Shown piece after piece: positions 39,016-47,887 of a stretch of DNA of 64,000 bases; position 1 is the stretch's first letter, and the number at the start of each line of letters is the position of its first letter. Below the pieces are notes generated by a model. That model was not told where the DNA came from. It ran no database searches and saw only the letters and a program-made list of their open reading frames with translations. Source of the stretch: Streptococcus infantarius subsp. infantarius ATCC BAA-102 (GTDB lineage: Bacteria > Bacillota > Bacilli > Lactobacillales > Streptococcaceae); contig NZ_DS572682.1 in assembly GCF_000154985.1 (NCBI RefSeq), positions 38,101-102,100 on the forward strand. Direction: 5' to 3'. The translations under genes and the position numbers were made by a program.

Positions 39016-39089
39016 AAAACTCCTAACATTCATGCTTAAGTCAATATAAGCACTACTATTATAACATATTTTTAGAAAGGAAACAGGTT

Positions 39090-39608
39090 ATGACTGCAAT
39101 TCTCGTCACGGGCTATAAGAGTTTTGAACTTGGTATTTTTCAAGAAAAAGACCAACGAATCGAGATTATCAAGAAGGCGATTAGGCATGATTTGATTCGT
39201 TATTTTGATGAAGGAGTTGATTGGTTAATCTTTATGGGAAACCTTGGATTTGAATATTGGGCATCACAGGTTGCAAAAGAGCTCCAAGAGGAGTATGATT
39301 TTAGTATTGCTACTATTTTTACTTTTGAAAATCATGGTCATAATTGGAACGAAGCCAATCAAGTCAAATTGAGTGAGTTCAAACAGGTGGATTTTGTGAA
39401 GTATTCCTATAAAGAGTATGAAAATCCAAGTCAGTTTAGAGCGTACAATCAATTTTTAGTAGATAATACAGACGGTGCTTACCTTTTTTATGATCCAGAA
39501 AATGAAACAAATCTGAAATATCTGGTAGAAGTCATGCGAGAAAAAGGTAACTATCCTATCCAGTATTTAACCTTTGATCGCCTTAATGAATTCCTTCAAG
39601 ATTGGTAA
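39090..39608 (+). CDS. ypsA: DUF1273 family protein YpsA (SLOG fold)
   Basis: 172 residues, the usual length. Begins [16 protein letters not shown] and contains [17 protein letters not shown], both typical of the DUF1273/YpsA group with a Rossmann-like SLOG fold. In bacilli and staphylococci YpsA has been linked to cell division; the mechanism is unsettled. Divergent from recU and upstream of gpsB, the standard Firmicutes order. Confidence 0.9.
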   Translation: MTAILVTGYKSFELGIFQEKDQRIEIIKKAIRHDLIRYFDEGVDWLIFMGNLGFEYWASQVAKELQEEYDFSIATIFTFENHGHNWNEANQVKLSEFKQVDFVKYSYKEYENPSQFRAYNQFLVDNTDGAYLFYDPENETNLKYLVEVMREKGNYPIQYLTFDRLNEFLQDW

Positions 39609-39735
39609 TGAATTTTTAATAATGATTTAAAGGTAAATGCTTGATTTTTCACTAAATTTTCTGTAACATATATCTTGATATGACGTTTTTATATTCGAAG
39701 GTTAACTAGAATAGTTTTGTTTGGAGAGAGATAGA

Positions 39736-40065
39736 ATGGCAAGTATTATTTTTAGTCCTAAGGACATTTTTGAACAAGAATTCAAAACCAGCATGCGTGG
39801 TTACGATAAAAAAGAAGTAGACGAGTTCCTTGATGATGTTATTAAAGATTATGAATCTTATATTTCTCAACTTCAAGAACTACGTGCTGAAAATGAAAAA
39901 TTAAAACAAGAATTGGCTGCTAAACCAAAAGCAGCACCAGCAACTTCTTATGTTGCTCCACAGGCTGAGCACGCACGTGTTGCTCAAACTGCAACAAACT
40001 TCGATATTTTGAAACGTATTAGTCGTTTGGAAAAAGAAGTTTTTGGTAAACAAATCACTGAATAA
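39736..40065 (+). CDS. gpsB: Cell division/wall-synthesis coordinator GpsB
   Basis: 109 residues from ATG 39736 with GGAGAG upstream; a TTG at 39721 in frame is less likely. The DivIVA-like N-terminal domain ([34 protein letters not shown]) forms a membrane-associated coiled coil that binds PBPs. A Pro/Ala linker ([16 protein letters not shown]) leads to the trimerising helix at the C-terminus. Sits between ypsA and rnpB. Confidence 0.95.
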   Translation: MASIIFSPKDIFEQEFKTSMRGYDKKEVDEFLDDVIKDYESYISQLQELRAENEKLKQELAAKPKAAPATSYVAPQAEHARVAQTATNFDILKRISRLEKEVFGKQITE

Positions 40066-40145
40066 TAACTTTTAGTCGGTTTTGACAAAGTTATTAAATG
40101 AGTTTGTATGTGACTTATCTTCCTTTACGAAGGTAAGAAAGATAA

Positions 40146-40528
40146 ATTGCAATTTTCGGATAATCGCGTGGTATTCTAATACCATGAGGAAAGTCCATGC
40201 TAGCACTGGCTGTGATGCCGGTAGTGTTTGTGCTAGGTGAATTAATAAGCCTAGGGACATCTTGTGATGTTACGGCGAGTGAAAAGGCTAAGTCTTTGAT
40301 ATGCCTAAATAGCTCTGAAAAGTGCCACAGTGACGTAGTTCTTGAGGAAACTCGAGAAGTGGAACGCGGTAAACCCCTCAAGCTAGCAACCCAAACTTTG
40401 GTAGGGGCACGGGATAGTAGGAATCCGAACGATCTATCCTGACTGGAAACAGTAGACAGATGATTATCGAAGGAGATAAGACCTAGTTATCTCTGGAACA
40501 AAACATGGCTTATAGAAAATTGCATATA
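40146..40528 (+). ncRNA. rnpB: RNase P RNA (bacterial type B)
   Basis: The conserved GAGGAAAGTCC lies at 40190-40200. P1 is formed by GCAATTTTC (40149-40157) and GAAAATTGC (40516-40524). The ACAGTAGACAGATGATTATC stretch near the 3' end is the other universal region. It is the catalytic RNA that matures tRNA 5' ends. Its place between gpsB and the THUMP methyltransferase gene matches Streptococcus. The exact ends are estimates from P1. A TTGACA at 40082-40087 may be its -35; no good -10 was found. Confidence 0.95.
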
Positions 40529-40536
40529 GGTATCTA

Positions 40537-40560
40537 GCTAGCTTAGGCTAGCTTTTATTT
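40537..40560 (+). terminator. Terminator of rnpB
   Basis: AGCTAGC pairs with GCTAGCT around TTAG, then a T-rich tract. Confidence 0.8.
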
Positions 40561-40685
40561 TTGTATTTTAATACTAAATCGAGGCTTGATTTGGTATTTG
40601 AAAATTAATTGATTTTTACTAGCTATAAGCCAGTAAAACGTGTTAAACTTATAGATAAGTATTTTGATGAAATAGGAATGTGTGA

Positions 40686-41858
40686 ATGAAAAAAACATTT
40701 AATTTAGTGGCGACTGCAGCTGCAGGGCTTGAAGCTGTTGTTGGGCGCGAAATCCGTGATTTAGGGATTGATTGCCAGGTTGAAAATGGTAAAGTACGTT
40801 TCCAAGGTAATGTTCGAACAATTATTACAACAAACCTTTGGCTTCGTGCGGCTGACCGTGTCAAAATTATTGTTGGAGAATTTCCAGCACGTACCTTTGA
40901 AGAATTATTCCAAGGAGTTTACAAATTAGATTGGGAAAATTACTTGCCTTTAGGTGCTAAATTCCCAATTTCAAAAGCAAAATGTGTCAAATCAAAATTG
41001 CACAATGAGCCAAGTGTTCAAGCTATCAGTAAAAAAGCAGTTGTAAAAAAACTTCAAAAAGTTTACCACCGTCCAGATGGTGTTCCTTTGCAAGAAAATG
41101 GTGCGGAATTCAGAATTGAAGTATCTATTTTGAAAGATAAAGCAACCGTTATGATTGATACCACTGGTGCTAGTCTCTTTAAACGTGGTTACCGTGTGGA
41201 AAAGGGTGGTGCTCCGATTAAAGAAAATATGGCAGCTGCTATTATTGAATTGTCAAACTGGTACCCAGATAAACCATTTATCGATCCAACATGCGGTTCT
41301 GGAACATTTTGTATTGAAGCTGCTATGATTGGGATGAACATCGCACCAGGTTTTAACCGTGATTTTGCCTTTGAAGAGTGGAATTGGGTAGATGCTGATT
41401 TGGTTCAAAAAGTTCGTGATGAGGCTGAAGAAAAAGCTAACTACGATATCGAGCTTGACATTTCAGGATTTGATATTGATGGTCGCATGATTGAAATCGC
41501 TAAGAAAAATGCAGAAGAAGCAGGACTTGGCGATGTCATCAAATTGAAACAAATGCGTCTTCAAGACTTGAAAACCGATAAAATCAACGGTGTTATCATT
41601 TCTAACCCACCTTACGGTGAGCGATTGCTTGATGACAAAGCAGTAGATATCTTGTATAATGAGATGGGACAGACCTTTGCACCACTTAAAACATGGAGTA
41701 AATTTATTCTGACTAGCGATGAACAGTTTGAACGAAAATACGGGACACAAGCTGATAAAAAACGTAAATTGTATAATGGTACTCTTAGAGTTGATTTGTA
41801 CCAATTTTACGGTGAACGTGTTAAACGCTCTGCTATCACGCAAGCAAAAGAAAAGTAA
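40686..41858 (+). CDS. THUMP-domain SAM-dependent RNA methyltransferase (YpsC/RlmL-like)
   Basis: 390 residues. N-terminal ferredoxin-like plus THUMP domain, then a Rossmann methyltransferase with DPTCGSGTFCIEAA (SAM binding) and the catalytic SNPPYGERL. These are marks of N2-guanine methyltransferases such as the RlmL/YpsC group acting on 23S rRNA; the exact base in streptococci cannot be read off. Located after rnpB and before mapZ. Confidence 0.9.
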   Translation: MKKTFNLVATAAAGLEAVVGREIRDLGIDCQVENGKVRFQGNVRTIITTNLWLRAADRVKIIVGEFPARTFEELFQGVYKLDWENYLPLGAKFPISKAKCVKSKLHNEPSVQAISKKAVVKKLQKVYHRPDGVPLQENGAEFRIEVSILKDKATVMIDTTGASLFKRGYRVEKGGAPIKENMAAAIIELSNWYPDKPFIDPTCGSGTFCIEAAMIGMNIAPGFNRDFAFEEWNWVDADLVQKVRDEAEEKANYDIELDISGFDIDGRMIEIAKKNAEEAGLGDVIKLKQMRLQDLKTDKINGVIISNPPYGERLLDDKAVDILYNEMGQTFAPLKTWSKFILTSDEQFERKYGTQADKKRKLYNGTLRVDLYQFYGERVKRSAITQAKEK

Positions 41859-41921
41859 AGAAAAGTGCGCTTAACAACATCGTTAAGCAGTTGAGATTTT
41901 ATTTAGAGAGGTGACCAGAAC

Positions 41922-43436
41922 GTGTCAGAAAAAAAAGACATGCCATCTTCTGAAGAAAAAGATGGGCTTAACTTTGAAGATGTTAAAAATCTAACCATTG
42001 AAGAAGCTGTTCGAAAAGGTTCTGAAATGAAAGCTGGAATTACTGAGTCTGATGGCGTTTTAGATAAGTATATTAAACAGCACCGAGATGAAGTAACATC
42101 GCAAAAATTTGAAACAAAATTATCTGATTTCGAAGATTTAGATACAAAAGCTTTGGATAACTTTATTAAAAAACAACGTGAAGAGCTTGTTAATAGCGGT
42201 ATTGTTAGCAAGGATGTTTTTGAGGAAACTGTTGAACCTAAATCAGAAGATGTAGTGGAACCAGTTGTTGAAGTGGCTGAAGTTAAAGAGGTTGAGGCTG
42301 AGCCTGAACAAGCAGAAACTGTTGACGCAGAAAAAGAAGCTGCAAAAGAAGTAAAAGCAACTACTCCGAAAGTTGAAGAAGCTGTAGCTGCTGTTGAAGA
42401 ACCAAAAGAAGCCCCTGTAGCAATTCCTGCTGAAGAGGTTAAAGAAGCCGAAAAAGAAGCAACTTCGATTGCTCTTTCAGCTGATGATAATAAGCCAACA
42501 TCTAAGAAGAAACGTGTTATCATTGGTGGTTTAGCAGTTCTTGTTGTCGCTATTTTTGGTGCAGGCTATGCGCTACACTACACTAAAGATTCAACAACTA
42601 CAGTAGCTAGCTCATCAACTTCATCAAGCCAGAAAAAAACGATATCAAGTTCAAGTGCTGCTAAAAAAGCTAAAAAAGTATTTGATGATGCTTATGCGGC
42701 TTTGTTCACTGATGATACTAAAACGAAGTTGAAAAATAGTGAATTTGACAAGATTTCTGTCCTAAAAGAAAAATTGGATGACCTAAAAGGTACTGATTTT
42801 TATGATGCTGCTAAAAAACAATACGATACTGTAGCAGCTCACATTACAGCTATTAAAGCAATCAATGCTTTGTTTGAAAAAGATGTTATTGTTGATGGTA
42901 AGAAAGTTTCAGGAACGGTTAAAGCTGATGCCAAGTTCGATAGCTTATCTAGTGATGTTTTGAATACAGGTGACGCTAACTTGGATAATTTATTGCAATC
43001 AGTGATTACTGATGGTAAAAATCAATTAGCAGCTAAAGCACAATCAAGTAGCCAGGCGCAAGCAGCTGCTAACTCTGCCAGCCAGACAGAAAGCAATGAT
43101 AAAGCAGCTGAAGCTAAGCCAGCAGCACCAGCTTCTGATAATTCAAACCTTCAACGTGATAAGAGTCGTGTTCCTTATAACGACTCAGCGATTGCTGATT
43201 CAAATAATCCAGCTTGGACATTTAGTGATGGTGTACTTGAAAAAATCGTTTCAACATCACAAGCTCGTGGTTATTTCTCTGGAAATGACTATATTCTTGA
43301 AAAAGTTAATATTATCAATGGTAATGGTTACTACAACATGTTTAGAAAAGACGGAACTTACCTCTTCTCAATTAACTGTAAAACAGGTTATTTTGTAGGT
43401 AATGGTTCAGGTCACTCTGACGCTTTGGATTATTAA
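41922..43436 (+). CDS. mapZ: Mid-cell-anchored protein MapZ (division site positioning)
   Basis: 504 residues from GTG 41922, preceded by GAGAGGTGA. A long acidic cytoplasmic part (about residues 1-200, with many Glu/Lys/Ala/Val) is followed by a single membrane helix (IIGGLAVLVVAIFGAGYAL), a Ser-rich linker and an extracellular part ending in a compact Gly/Asn/Tyr-rich domain. This layout, and the place after rnpB and the THUMP gene, match MapZ (LocZ), which rings the cell at the future division site, binds peptidoglycan outside and FtsZ inside, and is phosphorylated by StkP. Confidence 0.92.
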   Translation: MSEKKDMPSSEEKDGLNFEDVKNLTIEEAVRKGSEMKAGITESDGVLDKYIKQHRDEVTSQKFETKLSDFEDLDTKALDNFIKKQREELVNSGIVSKDVFEETVEPKSEDVVEPVVEVAEVKEVEAEPEQAETVDAEKEAAKEVKATTPKVEEAVAAVEEPKEAPVAIPAEEVKEAEKEATSIALSADDNKPTSKKKRVIIGGLAVLVVAIFGAGYALHYTKDSTTTVASSSTSSSQKKTISSSSAAKKAKKVFDDAYAALFTDDTKTKLKNSEFDKISVLKEKLDDLKGTDFYDAAKKQYDTVAAHITAIKAINALFEKDVIVDGKKVSGTVKADAKFDSLSSDVLNTGDANLDNLLQSVITDGKNQLAAKAQSSSQAQAAANSASQTESNDKAAEAKPAAPASDNSNLQRDKSRVPYNDSAIADSNNPAWTFSDGVLEKIVSTSQARGYFSGNDYILEKVNIINGNGYYNMFRKDGTYLFSINCKTGYFVGNGSGHSDALDY

Positions 43437-43441
43437 TTTTT

Positions 43442-43473
43442 AAAGGCGATTCCTAGAAATAGGGCGCCTTTTT
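43442..43473 (+). terminator. Terminator of mapZ
   Basis: AAAGGCG pairs with CGCCTTT, with CCTA/TAGG pairing inside, followed by T. Confidence 0.8.
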
Positions 43474-43522
43474 GTTTGCATTTTCAAAGTAATTAAAAAT
43501 TTCGTGAAAATATTCAAAAAGT

Positions 43523-43551
43523 TTGACAGTGATTTTTGTAAGCGCTATAAT
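43523..43551 (+). promoter_or_regulatory. Acetoin reductase promoter with overlapping cre-like site
   Basis: TTGACA (43523-43528), 17 bases, TATAAT (43546-43551). TGTAAGCGCTATAA at about 43537-43550 resembles the CcpA cre consensus and covers the -10. Confidence 0.7.
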
Positions 43552-43583
43552 CAACCTAACTTAAAGATTAAGGGGTGATATTT

Positions 43584-44348
43584 ATGATAAAAGTAGCCAT
43601 TGTTACTGGTGCAGGTCAAGGAATTGGCTTTGCCATTGCAAAACGTCTTCACGCAGATGGATTTAAGATTGGAATCTTGGATTATAATCAAGAAACAGCT
43701 GAGAAAGCTGTTCAAGAACTGTCGCCACAAGATGCTTATGCTGTTGTAGCAGATGTTTCTAAACGCGAAGAAGTTGCTAAGGCATTCGTACAAGTTGTTG
43801 AGCATTTCGGAGATTTGTCGGTAGTTGTTAATAATGCAGGTGTTGCGCCGACAACGCCCTTAGATACTATCACAGAAGAAGTCTTCGAACGCACTTTTGC
43901 CATTAATGTCGGTGGTACTATCTGGGGTGCTCAAGCAGCTTTAGCTGAGTTTAAAAAATTAGGTCATGGCGGTAAAATTATCAATGCTTCTTCACAAGCT
44001 GGTGTCGTTGGGAATCCAAATCTAACGATTTATGGTGGTAGCAAATTTGCTATTCGTGGTATCACACAAACCCTAGCACGTGATTTGGCAGATTATGGTA
44101 TTACAGTAAACGCCTATGCACCAGGTATTGTTAAAACACCGATGATGTTTAATATTGCTCATGAAGTTGGTAAAAATGCTGGTAAAGATGATGAATGGGG
44201 CATGCAAACTTTTGCCAAAGATATTACCCTAAAACGTTTATCTGAACCAGAAGATGTGGCTAAGGCTGTTAGCTTCCTAGCAGGACCTGATTCTGATTAC
44301 ATCACTGGACAAACCATTATTGTGGATGGTGGTATGCAATTCCATTAA
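43584..44348 (+). CDS. budC: (S)-acetoin forming diacetyl/acetoin reductase, SDR family
   Basis: 254 residues from ATG 43584 with AAGGGG upstream; GTG 43575 is in frame but overlaps that site. Short-chain dehydrogenase marks: TGAGQGIG (NAD binding), NNAGV, catalytic Ser in NASSQAG and YxxxK in YGGSKFA. The VAPTTPLDTITEE segment and overall wording match acetoin/diacetyl reductases (BudC/ButA). It would reduce diacetyl to acetoin and acetoin to butanediol, an NADH sink in fermentation. The exact substrate is inferred. Confidence 0.85.
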   Translation: MIKVAIVTGAGQGIGFAIAKRLHADGFKIGILDYNQETAEKAVQELSPQDAYAVVADVSKREEVAKAFVQVVEHFGDLSVVVNNAGVAPTTPLDTITEEVFERTFAINVGGTIWGAQAALAEFKKLGHGGKIINASSQAGVVGNPNLTIYGGSKFAIRGITQTLARDLADYGITVNAYAPGIVKTPMMFNIAHEVGKNAGKDDEWGMQTFAKDITLKRLSEPEDVAKAVSFLAGPDSDYITGQTIIVDGGMQFH

Positions 44349-44360
44349 TCCATCTATAAA

Positions 44361-44387
44361 TCAAAAAAGCCAGCAGCTAGCTGACTT
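44361..44387 (-). terminator. Terminator of luxS (minus strand)
   Basis: Minus strand AAGTCAGC pairs with GCTGGCTT and is followed by a T run (plus-strand A run 44363-44368). Confidence 0.8.
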
Positions 44388-44394
44388 AAAAGAA

Positions 44395-44880
44395 TTAGAT
44401 GACGTGACGTTCAAATGGATCGTCTGAGATACCATCTTTAAGAATAAGTTTTGCCCATTCTTTTGCTGTAAATAGACTGTGGTCTTTGTAGTTACCACAA
44501 GACTCGATAGTAGTACCTGGAACGTCATCCCATGATGTTCCAGTAGCGATTTCTTCTAAACTTGATTTGATGACTTTGACAATTTCAGTGGTGTTGTGTT
44601 TACCCCACATAATCAAATGGAAACCAGTACGGCAGCCAAATGGTGAACAGTCAATCATTCCGTCGATACGTTCACGGATAAGTTTTGCGAGCAAGTGTTC
44701 GATTGTGTGCAATCCAGCAGTTGGAATAGCATTTTCATTTGGTTGAACGAGACGAATATCAAAGTTTGTAATCACATCACCTTTAGGACCAACTTCCTCA
44801 GAAATAAGACGGACATAAGGTGCTTTAACAATTGTATGGTCAAGTTCGAAACTTTCTACAGTTACTTCTTTTTTAGACAT
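44395..44880 (-). CDS. luxS: S-ribosylhomocysteine lyase LuxS
   Basis: 161 residues from the ATG at 44880, preceded by AAAGGAG. The Fe/Zn site HTIEH and [11 protein letters not shown] are present, with a Cys in the family's catalytic position ([10 protein letters not shown] gives the other conserved Cys). It splits S-ribosylhomocysteine to homocysteine and DPD, the precursor of autoinducer 2. Divergent from rny. A minus-strand extended -10 (TGATATGAT) lies about 25-30 bases upstream. Confidence 0.97.
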   Translation of the reverse strand: MSKKEVTVESFELDHTIVKAPYVRLISEEVGPKGDVITNFDIRLVQPNENAIPTAGLHTIEHLLAKLIRERIDGMIDCSPFGCRTGFHLIMWGKHNTTEIVKVIKSSLEEIATGTSWDDVPGTTIESCGNYKDHSLFTAKEWAKLILKDGISDDPFERHVI

Positions 44881-44949
44881 AATAGACTCCTTTTTTATTC
44901 CTCTAATAATCATATCATAAATTTTAGTAAAACGCTTTACAATTTTAAA

Positions 44950-44978
44950 TTGTGAAAAAACTCGATTTATGGTAAACT
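44950..44978 (+). promoter_or_regulatory. rny promoter
   Basis: TTGTGA (44950-44955), 17 bases, TAAACT (44973-44978). A palindrome ACAATTTTAAATTGT at 44939-44953 overlaps the -35. Confidence 0.55.
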
Positions 44979-45029
44979 TGAAAGTAGCTTTCTATAGATG
45001 AAATCTAAAATTTTTATTGAGGTAAAAAC

Positions 45030-46637
45030 ATGGCAAATATTATTATCTTGGTTGTTTTTGCCCTCATTGGTTTGATAGTTGGTTATGCACTGATTTCCAT
45101 CAGACTTAAGTCTGCGAAAGAAGCTGCAGAACTCACTCTTTTAAATGCAGAACAGGATGCTGTGAATCTACGTGGCAAGGCTGAATTAGAAGCTGAGCAC
45201 ATTAGAAAATCAGCTGAGCGAGAAACGAAAGCTCATCGCAAAGAATTACTGATCGAAGCAAAAGAAGAGGCTAGAAAATATCGAGAAGAGATTGAAAAAG
45301 AATTTAAATCTGAAAGACAAGAGTTAAAACAAATGGAGACTCGTTTGACAGAACGAGCGTCTTCTCTTGATCGCAAGGATGAAAATCTAACCAGCAAAGA
45401 AAAAGTGTTGGATAGTAAAGAACAAAGTCTAACCGATAAATCTAGACACATTAATGAGCGTGAAAAACAAATCGGAGAACTCGAAGAACAGAAAAAAGCG
45501 GAACTTGAACGTGTAGCTTTGATGACGATTGCAGAAGCGCGTGAAATTATTTTGACGGAAACTGAAACTAATTTGACGCATGAAATTGCCACTCGTATTA
45601 AAGATGCTGAACGTGAGGTTCGCGATAAGTCTAACAAGCTCGCTAAAAACATTCTCGCTCAAGCCATGCAACGAATGGCTGGTGAATACGTTACTGAGCA
45701 AACCATTACAACCGTTCATCTTCCTGATGATAGCATGAAAGGTCGTATTATTGGTCGTGAAGGACGTAATATCCGTACTCTTGAAAGCTTAACAGGGATT
45801 GATGTCATCATTGATGACACTCCTGAAGTGGTCGTTCTTTCAGGCTTTGATCCAATCCGTCGTGAGATTGCTCGCATGACCTTGGAAGCTTTGATTCAAG
45901 ATGGTCGAATTCACCCAGCACGCATTGAAGAATTGGTTGAAAAGAACCGCTTGGAAATGGATAACCGCATTCGTGAATATGGTGAAGCTGCTGCTTTTGA
46001 AATCGGTGCAGTAAACTTGCATCCTGATTTAATTAAAATTATGGGACGTTTGCAATTTAGAACGTCATATGGTCAAAATGTTCTTCGTCACTCAGTTGAA
46101 GTTGGTAAGATGGCTGGTATTCTTGCTAGTGAACTTGGCGAAAACGTAATGCTTGCTCGTCGTGCAGGTTTCTTGCACGATATGGGTAAAGCAATTGACC
46201 GTGAAGTCGAAGGTAGCCACGTTGAGATTGGTGCAGAATTTGCTCGTAAGTACAAAGAAAACCCAATCGTGGTTAACGCAATTGCAAGTCACCACGGCGA
46301 TGTAGAACCTGAAAGTGTCATTGCTGTTATCGTGGCAGCAGCCGATGCTCTTAGCTCAGCTCGTCCAGGTGCTCGTAATGAGTCTATGGAAAACTACATC
46401 AAACGTCTACGTGATTTGGAAGAAATTGCCAAGAGCTTCGATGGCGTTCAAAACAGCTATGCCTTGCAAGCTGGACGTGAAATTCGTATCATGGTGCAAC
46501 CAAATAAAATTTCCGATGATGAGGTAACAATCATCGCACACAAAGTTCGTAAAAAAATTGAAAATAACCTTGATTACCCTGGTAATATTAAAGTTACAGT
46601 TATTCGTGAACTACGTGCAGTCGATTACGCAAAATAA
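45030..46637 (+). CDS. rny: Ribonuclease Y
   Basis: 535 residues. N-terminal membrane helix (about residues 3-24), a long charged coiled coil (to about residue 205), a KH domain ([21 protein letters not shown]) and an HD hydrolase domain ([12 protein letters not shown]). A membrane-bound endonuclease that starts mRNA decay and processes regulatory RNAs. GAGG precedes ATG 45030. Single gene with its own promoter and terminator. Confidence 0.97.
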   Translation: MANIIILVVFALIGLIVGYALISIRLKSAKEAAELTLLNAEQDAVNLRGKAELEAEHIRKSAERETKAHRKELLIEAKEEARKYREEIEKEFKSERQELKQMETRLTERASSLDRKDENLTSKEKVLDSKEQSLTDKSRHINEREKQIGELEEQKKAELERVALMTIAEAREIILTETETNLTHEIATRIKDAEREVRDKSNKLAKNILAQAMQRMAGEYVTEQTITTVHLPDDSMKGRIIGREGRNIRTLESLTGIDVIIDDTPEVVVLSGFDPIRREIARMTLEALIQDGRIHPARIEELVEKNRLEMDNRIREYGEAAAFEIGAVNLHPDLIKIMGRLQFRTSYGQNVLRHSVEVGKMAGILASELGENVMLARRAGFLHDMGKAIDREVEGSHVEIGAEFARKYKENPIVVNAIASHHGDVEPESVIAVIVAAADALSSARPGARNESMENYIKRLRDLEEIAKSFDGVQNSYALQAGREIRIMVQPNKISDDEVTIIAHKVRKKIENNLDYPGNIKVTVIRELRAVDYAK

Positions 46638-46650
46638 TGAAATAGACAAG

Positions 46651-46680
46651 AAGAAGTACGTTTTAGATGTGCTTCTTTTT
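46651..46680 (+). terminator. Terminator of rny
   Basis: AAGAAGTAC pairs with GTGCTTCTT (one G-T pair) then T run. Confidence 0.78.
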
Positions 46681-46705
46681 AATGTGAAGGAGCTTGTAAA
46701 TTCCC

Positions 46706-46734
46706 TTGAAATATAGCCTTATCTTTGATATACT
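46706..46734 (+). promoter_or_regulatory. gmk operon promoter
   Basis: TTGAAA (46706-46711), 17 bases, TATACT (46729-46734) with a TG before the -10. A second TATAAT at 46779-46784 lies too close to the start to be useful with a leader. Confidence 0.7.
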
Positions 46735-46769
46735 AGACTGTAGTCTAATTGATAAAAAGCAAGTCTTAA

Positions 46770-47414
<645 letters not shown>

Positions 47415-47438
47415 AAGAGAGAAGAGAGAAAAAAAGCT

Positions 47439-47753
47439 ATGATGTTAAAACCTTCTATTGACACTTTGCTTGATAAAGTGCCATCAAAATACTCACTTTG
47501 CATTCTTCAAGCTAAACGCGCTCACGAACTTGAAGCTGGTGCAAAACCAACTCAAGAATTCAAATCAGTAAAAGCTACTTTGCAAGCTCTTGAAGAAATT
47601 GAATCTGGTAACGTTGTTATCCACCCAGATCCAGAAGCAAAACGTGCTGCTGTACATGCTCGTATCGAAGCAGAACGCTTGGCGAAAGAAGAAGAAGAAC
47701 GTAAAATCAAAGAACAAATCGCTAAAGAAAAAGAAGAAGGAGAAAAAATCTAA
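47439..47753 (+). CDS. rpoZ: RNA polymerase omega subunit
   Basis: 104 residues. [30 protein letters not shown] is the omega signature; the C-terminus is a charged Glu/Lys helix. Omega helps assemble RNA polymerase. Either of two adjacent ATG codons (47439 or 47442) could be used. It starts 24 bases after gmk, and its stop is inside a terminator stem. Confidence 0.95.
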   Translation: MMLKPSIDTLLDKVPSKYSLCILQAKRAHELEAGAKPTQEFKSVKATLQALEEIESGNVVIHPDPEAKRAAVHARIEAERLAKEEEERKIKEQIAKEKEEGEKI

Positions 47754-47775
47754 GGTATTTTATCTTAGATTTTTC
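47744..47775 (+). terminator. Terminator overlapping the rpoZ stop
   Basis: AAAAATCTAAG pairs with CTTAGATTTTT; the 5' arm includes the stop codon. Confidence 0.8.
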
Positions 47776-47784
47776 TTGTAATAA

Positions 47785-47847
47785 ATCATTGTGATAAAGT
47801 AAACAAGTATTTTAAAAGCTTACTTATCGCGATGATTATTCTTTTTT
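47785..47847 (+). terminator. Second, larger hairpin with T run before priA
   Basis: Bases 47785-47802 pair with 47820-47836 (about 17 pairs with G-T pairs and one bulge), followed by a T-rich tract. It may back up the rpoZ terminator or act in the priA leader. Confidence 0.65.
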
Positions 47848-47887
47848 TCGTTAGGATATTTTTTGAGTTTATTTAGAAAGGATAGTT

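Noticed and set aside
40082-40087. Complete rnpB promoter
   Set aside because: TTGACA is clear, but no acceptable -10 lies 16-18 bases downstream, so only the RNA itself was annotated.
41903-42523. 206-codon open frame on the minus strand opposite mapZ
   Set aside because: It is Ser/Thr-rich antisense of the Glu/Ala/Val-rich MapZ cytoplasmic region, has no ribosome binding site and no recognisable domain.
44938-44953. cre site between luxS and rny
   Set aside because: The GTAAAACGCTTTAC stretch (44926-44940) is palindromic but mismatches the cre consensus at several fixed positions.
45233-45719. Minus-strand open frames opposite rny
   Set aside because: They mirror the coiled-coil codons of RNase Y and have no start signals.
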